From contig JAGYXB010001057.1 in NCBI GenBank assembly GCA_022495005.1, positions 186,001 to 250,000 of the forward strand: 64,000 nucleotides of DNA. The letters run 5' to 3'. The notes under the pieces were generated by a model. It had not been told where the DNA came from. It saw only the letters and a program-made list of their open reading frames with translations, and did not search any database. Positions within the stretch are counted from its first letter, which is position 1. Every line of letters starts with the position of its first letter. This document shows, in pieces, positions 60,941-64,000 of the stretch. The DNA is from Rhyacophila brunnea. Lineage: Eukaryota; Arthropoda; Insecta; Trichoptera; Rhyacophilidae. The translations under genes and the position numbers were made by a program.

Positions 60941-61149
60941 GGGAGCTTTTATTATTATTTTGGCGATAAAATATTATTTTTTTGACACATATTTATTACA
61001 TTGGTACGTGATAATATGTTTTATTAATATTAATGTATTGATAACGCGTTGCTTTATCGTTTTGATATACTTCTTTATACCAATGTTATATTAACTATTT
61101 CTTTTATTCAACGAATAATTCACAAGATTTAAGAATATAACATTCTAAT

Positions 61150-61397
61150 TATTGAACATACATGATTCTGAAAACACTCATGAGAAAATATAGCTAAAAG
61201 AAAAAATCTTTTTCGAAAAAAGTAAGACATCCTTCCATGATTGACTGCCATGCTTAATTGCGACAAATTTTAATTATTGGCCTTTTTAATACCTGCTCAT
61301 AAGCGCTTTCAAGCAGAAGTCTTACTTTTTTCGAAAAAGATTTTTTTTGTTTGCCATATTTTCTCATGGGTGTTTTCAGAATTATGTATATCCAATG
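61150..61397. repeat. Long hairpin of a dispersed repeat
   Basis: Arms of about 75 bp (61152-61228 and 61319-61395) are inverted: gaaaacactcatgagaaaat and atattttctcatgggtgttt, then ctttttcgaaaaaagtaaga and tcttacttttttcgaaaaag. Single copies of the same core occur at 24130-24178, 40283-40328 and 48500-48530. Confidence 0.8.
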
Positions 61398-61510
61398 TTA
61401 TATATTTTAGTCAGTCAATAGGTTCAAGAATTTTGTATACCCAGGGTCTTAAATTAACAGTGAGACATAACTAGTCTAAAAATTATTAAAATTAAAAGAA
61501 GAATACAATT

Positions 61511-61998
61511 GTGATAGTTAACAAATCTCGTTTAAGTCTAATGAAAGTGCTACGTTCAAAGGTATTGAACAGACACTTGAAATGCATATTGTACAAAATA
61601 CTGATACTACCAAATATCATGTATGGCTCAAAGTGATGGACTCATTTGAGCGGAGCGTGCTGCATGGTATCTTCGAACCCACCAATGACACACAGTCGTG
61701 GTGGAAACGAAAATACAATTACGAGCTATACGTTTTGTATAGAGGTCAATACATTGTACAGTCCGTCAAATTGGGCCGCCTTAGATGGCTAGGCCATTTA
61801 AATAGGTTGGACAAGTTACACATGACAAAGAAACTGATATTCGGGAAGCCGGAAGGTAAGCAAAGATCCGGTAAACCTCTTACTAGACGGAGGCATAGTG
61901 TCGAGTTGGATTTAAGAACCTTGGGCGTCCTAAAGTGGAGGGAAACAGTTTTAGAAAGACCTGGATGTAGGCAGATGCTGAAGAAGACCATGGTCTAG
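61511..61998 (+). pseudogene. LINE C-terminal fragment with one clear frameshift
   Basis: The first frame (61511-61635) reads LMKVLRSKVLNRHLKCILYK and LPNIMYGS. The second (from about 61636) reads MDSFERSVLHGIFEP, RKYNYELYVLYRGQYIVQ, KLGRLRWLGHLNR, then KQRSGKPLTRRRHSVELDLR and GVLKWRETVLERPGCRQML. This is the SR-x-x-K-x-x-LYK-x-LI...YGS...FER...RLRWLGH...W C-terminal region with a frame change after YGS. The RT core is not present. Confidence 0.82.
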
Positions 61999-62004
61999 AT
62001 AGGA

Positions 62005-63105
62005 TTGTAGCATCACGAAAAAGAAAAATAATTCAGTCAATAATCTTTTAAAAACAACTAACAATGAATAATATTATATAAAATGTCAAAAATTACAAAA
62101 AATAACCGCCAATATGAACGGAATTTGAATTAATATTGTATTCGGAAAATTTGCCGAGATTAATGATTGCGTCATTAGCATTGGTGGCTTAAGTCCCAAT
62201 CGGTGAAAATCTAAGAGTTATTCTGTCTTGCATGTGTCATGGAAGGCAGCCGTGTACAAAACGTGGCTGCATATACATAGCGGGTAAAGATGGGGCAACT
62301 CAAATCATTGTCAGTATTGTTTTTTGAATAAAATATATTTATTAATTAGAGTTATTTCTTCCCTGTTAGTTCACCGTACTCCTCTCTCCCATGGACACTT
62401 TTGGGGAATAAAAAAGTCTTTGAATTGAACCTAATATCAAATAAATTTATAAATTTTCTTGGTTATTATTATTTTAAATATATTAAATAATTTTATATCG
62501 GAAAAATAAAATGTTTTGTTGAATTCAATCAGTATTCTAATTTAATTATGCGTATATTGCTTACTAATAACCGATGGCATTTATAAAAGATACTTTTTCT
62601 TTCATAAAAAAAACGTGGTGATTATTGGCGGTAAAATTATAATATAAAATAACAAAAATGTAAGCAAATAAAAATATAGATCCATTTTATATTTATTATG
62701 TTGATTCCATGCGCATATTTTAATAAGATAAAACATTAAAGGCAATTCCAGTTTTGTGATGAATTTGCTGATTCTATAAGTACAAAATGCTATCCAATTT
62801 CCTTCTTCATTTCCGACAAATATTTTATCAAAAAAGGTTATGCAATGCACAATCAATATTATATTTATCACCCCAGTTATCGTATACATGACTGAAATCA
62901 CATGGGTTCTTTATAGTATTATACATACCTGAATAGCGCAGGGGTTTTCTCCATATAAACTCATAATTTTTTTTAAATATTAAATACATAATAAGTAAGA
63001 TACATGCAAATGTTGTGAATATTTTGAAATTAGAGCTAGTAGGTAAATAATTTATTATATTTTAATAAAATTGTACGATTAAGTTGGATGGGCCATGTAT
63101 CAGGG
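62005..63105. other. AT-rich non-coding DNA
   Basis: No gene recognised. At 62395-62430 gggaataaaaaagtctttga plus attgaa resembles a LINE or transcript 3' end with a TTTGA-like tail; nothing upstream confirms this. Confidence 0.45.
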
Positions 63106-63113
63106 GTTGAAAA

Positions 63114-63760
63114 TATGGATTTCAATACCGGTATTCCAGTATTTGTCAATACCAAAATACCGGTTTTAAAATCAAAAATACCGGAATTTTCGGTATTAAG
63201 AAAGCACACTAGTTAACGTTTTTGAAAATGAATTATAAGTTATGTGCTGCTAAAATGCAAATATATCGAATGAATCCAACAGAGGTGAAAAAATATTAAA
63301 ACAAATTTCATCAAATATATTTATATAAGTAATTGTCGCGATGAATTAACGTAATATTATTTCGAAATAGAAAACATCCGTGACAAACATGTTCAATTAT
63401 TCTATAATTATTGATGACTGTACAAGCGTTGAATTTAAGAAGCTTTTCCTGCAGCCGGACTTATTTGCACTTGATAAACTTTTGAGGGCTTTTGTTAAAA
63501 CTATCAATATATTCAAATTATTTGTAAAAAATCACTAGTTCTACAATTATGATCAATACATATTTTAAATGTCAACATATTAAATATAGGTATGTAGGTT
63601 TTTGTTATTATATTTAGATAATATTTTAAAAGATTTTAATGGCTATATTTTTATTGATAAGCACCCACTTCTGTTTTTTTAATGTTTAAGAAATACCGAT
63701 ATTCAAAAAGAAATACCGAAAAACCGGTATTGACATTTTCATTCGGAATTGCAATCGCTA
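63114..63760. mobile_element. hAT-type MITE, 647 bp, ACCGGTATT family (inverted copy)
   Basis: The termini tatggatttcaataccggt and ggaattgcaatcgcta are diverged forms of AGGGATTGCAATACCGG. The flanks gttgaaaa (63106-63113) and tttgaaaa (63761-63768) match at 7 of 8 positions. The interior is collinear with the reverse complement of 59800-60425, including the block cttatttgcacttgataaac. Confidence 0.83.
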
Positions 63761-64000
63761 TTTGAAAATACCAAACCACTTAAGACGCTACTTTTTTAAT
63801 AGACTGGAAGGGGAAAAAAGGATTACGGATATGGTTGGACTCTATAGAAAGTGACACATCAACTATTAGGCTAAAACTATGGATGTAGGGTACGGCAGAC
63901 GTTTCCAAGAGGTGGCTGTAGTGTGATATGATGAGAGTATTTAGTATACATATATTAAATGAATAAAATTCTAACACTAAATACTATCTACAGTTTTAAA

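Noticed and set aside
60759..61094. Ligand-gated ion channel exon (NVYLLSTTTRRLRGMDF resembles the V-x-x-Y-x-x-S...MDF region)
   Set aside because: Residues that are nearly invariant in insect channels, such as the FRQ-x-W-x-DPRL motif, are not present; the likeness is probably chance.
1..64000. A new multi-gene functional system
   Set aside because: Apart from two exons of one host gene, all coding-like sequence is transposon debris; nothing supports a gene cluster or defence system.

Overview
This is a eukaryotic, AT-rich (by eye about two thirds A+T) stretch of genome, almost certainly from an arthropod and most likely an insect. Two exons with canonical splice sites lie in an otherwise gene-free, repeat-dense landscape. 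The repeats are of insect type: APE-endonuclease LINE fragments with 3-bp microsatellite tails, a Penelope-like fragment, tRNA-derived SINEs, many hAT-type non-autonomous elements with 8-bp target-site duplications (TSDs), and a Helitron-like element with internal minisatellite. The TAGGTACCTACCT-like strings and abundant ATAATATTATA fit Lepidoptera or Hemiptera (aphid-like); the sequence alone does not decide. No bacterial operons, rRNA, true tRNA genes or CRISPR arrays are seen, and nearly every ORF is short chance reading or transposon debris.

Host gene: one plus-strand gene is supported. Exon 27991-28171 and exon 38442-38601 join in phase over a 10.27-kb intron and encode 113 continuous residues. 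They resemble the linker upstream of the NTPase domain in NACHT/WD-repeat (NWD-like) proteins; this family call is tentative. No other exons were recognised, so much of the window may be intron of this gene or intergenic DNA.

Layout. 1-8 kb: a GC-rich foldback element (2093-2433), a LINE RNase H tail (3230-3840), a SINE, and a composite of TIR elements (4469-5392). 8-18 kb: LINE 3' ends, the first copy of a 460-bp unknown repeat, and a 1.38-kb hAT element with a nested MITE (14006-15387). 18-27 kb: mostly plain AT-rich DNA, then a 752-bp hAT MITE, a LINE tail, a SINE with a 13-bp TSD and hAT remnants. 28-38.6 kb: the two exons and their intron, which carries LINE tails, the second copy of the 460-bp repeat, the Helitron-like element and several MITEs. 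40-50 kb: a Penelope fragment, an element with about 120-bp inverted termini, more hAT MITEs, and paired dispersed repeats. 50.8-54.7 kb: a three-layer nest in which a LINE copy sits inside a hAT MITE that sits inside an older LINE tail. 55-64 kb: nested SINEs, four hAT-type elements with TSDs, an internally deleted LINE, a hairpin pair and a LINE C-terminal fragment.

No transposon here looks autonomous: every reading frame is truncated, frameshifted or internally deleted. The information in the window lies in insertion order, TSDs and element structure rather than in a gene system. I found no credible new functional system.
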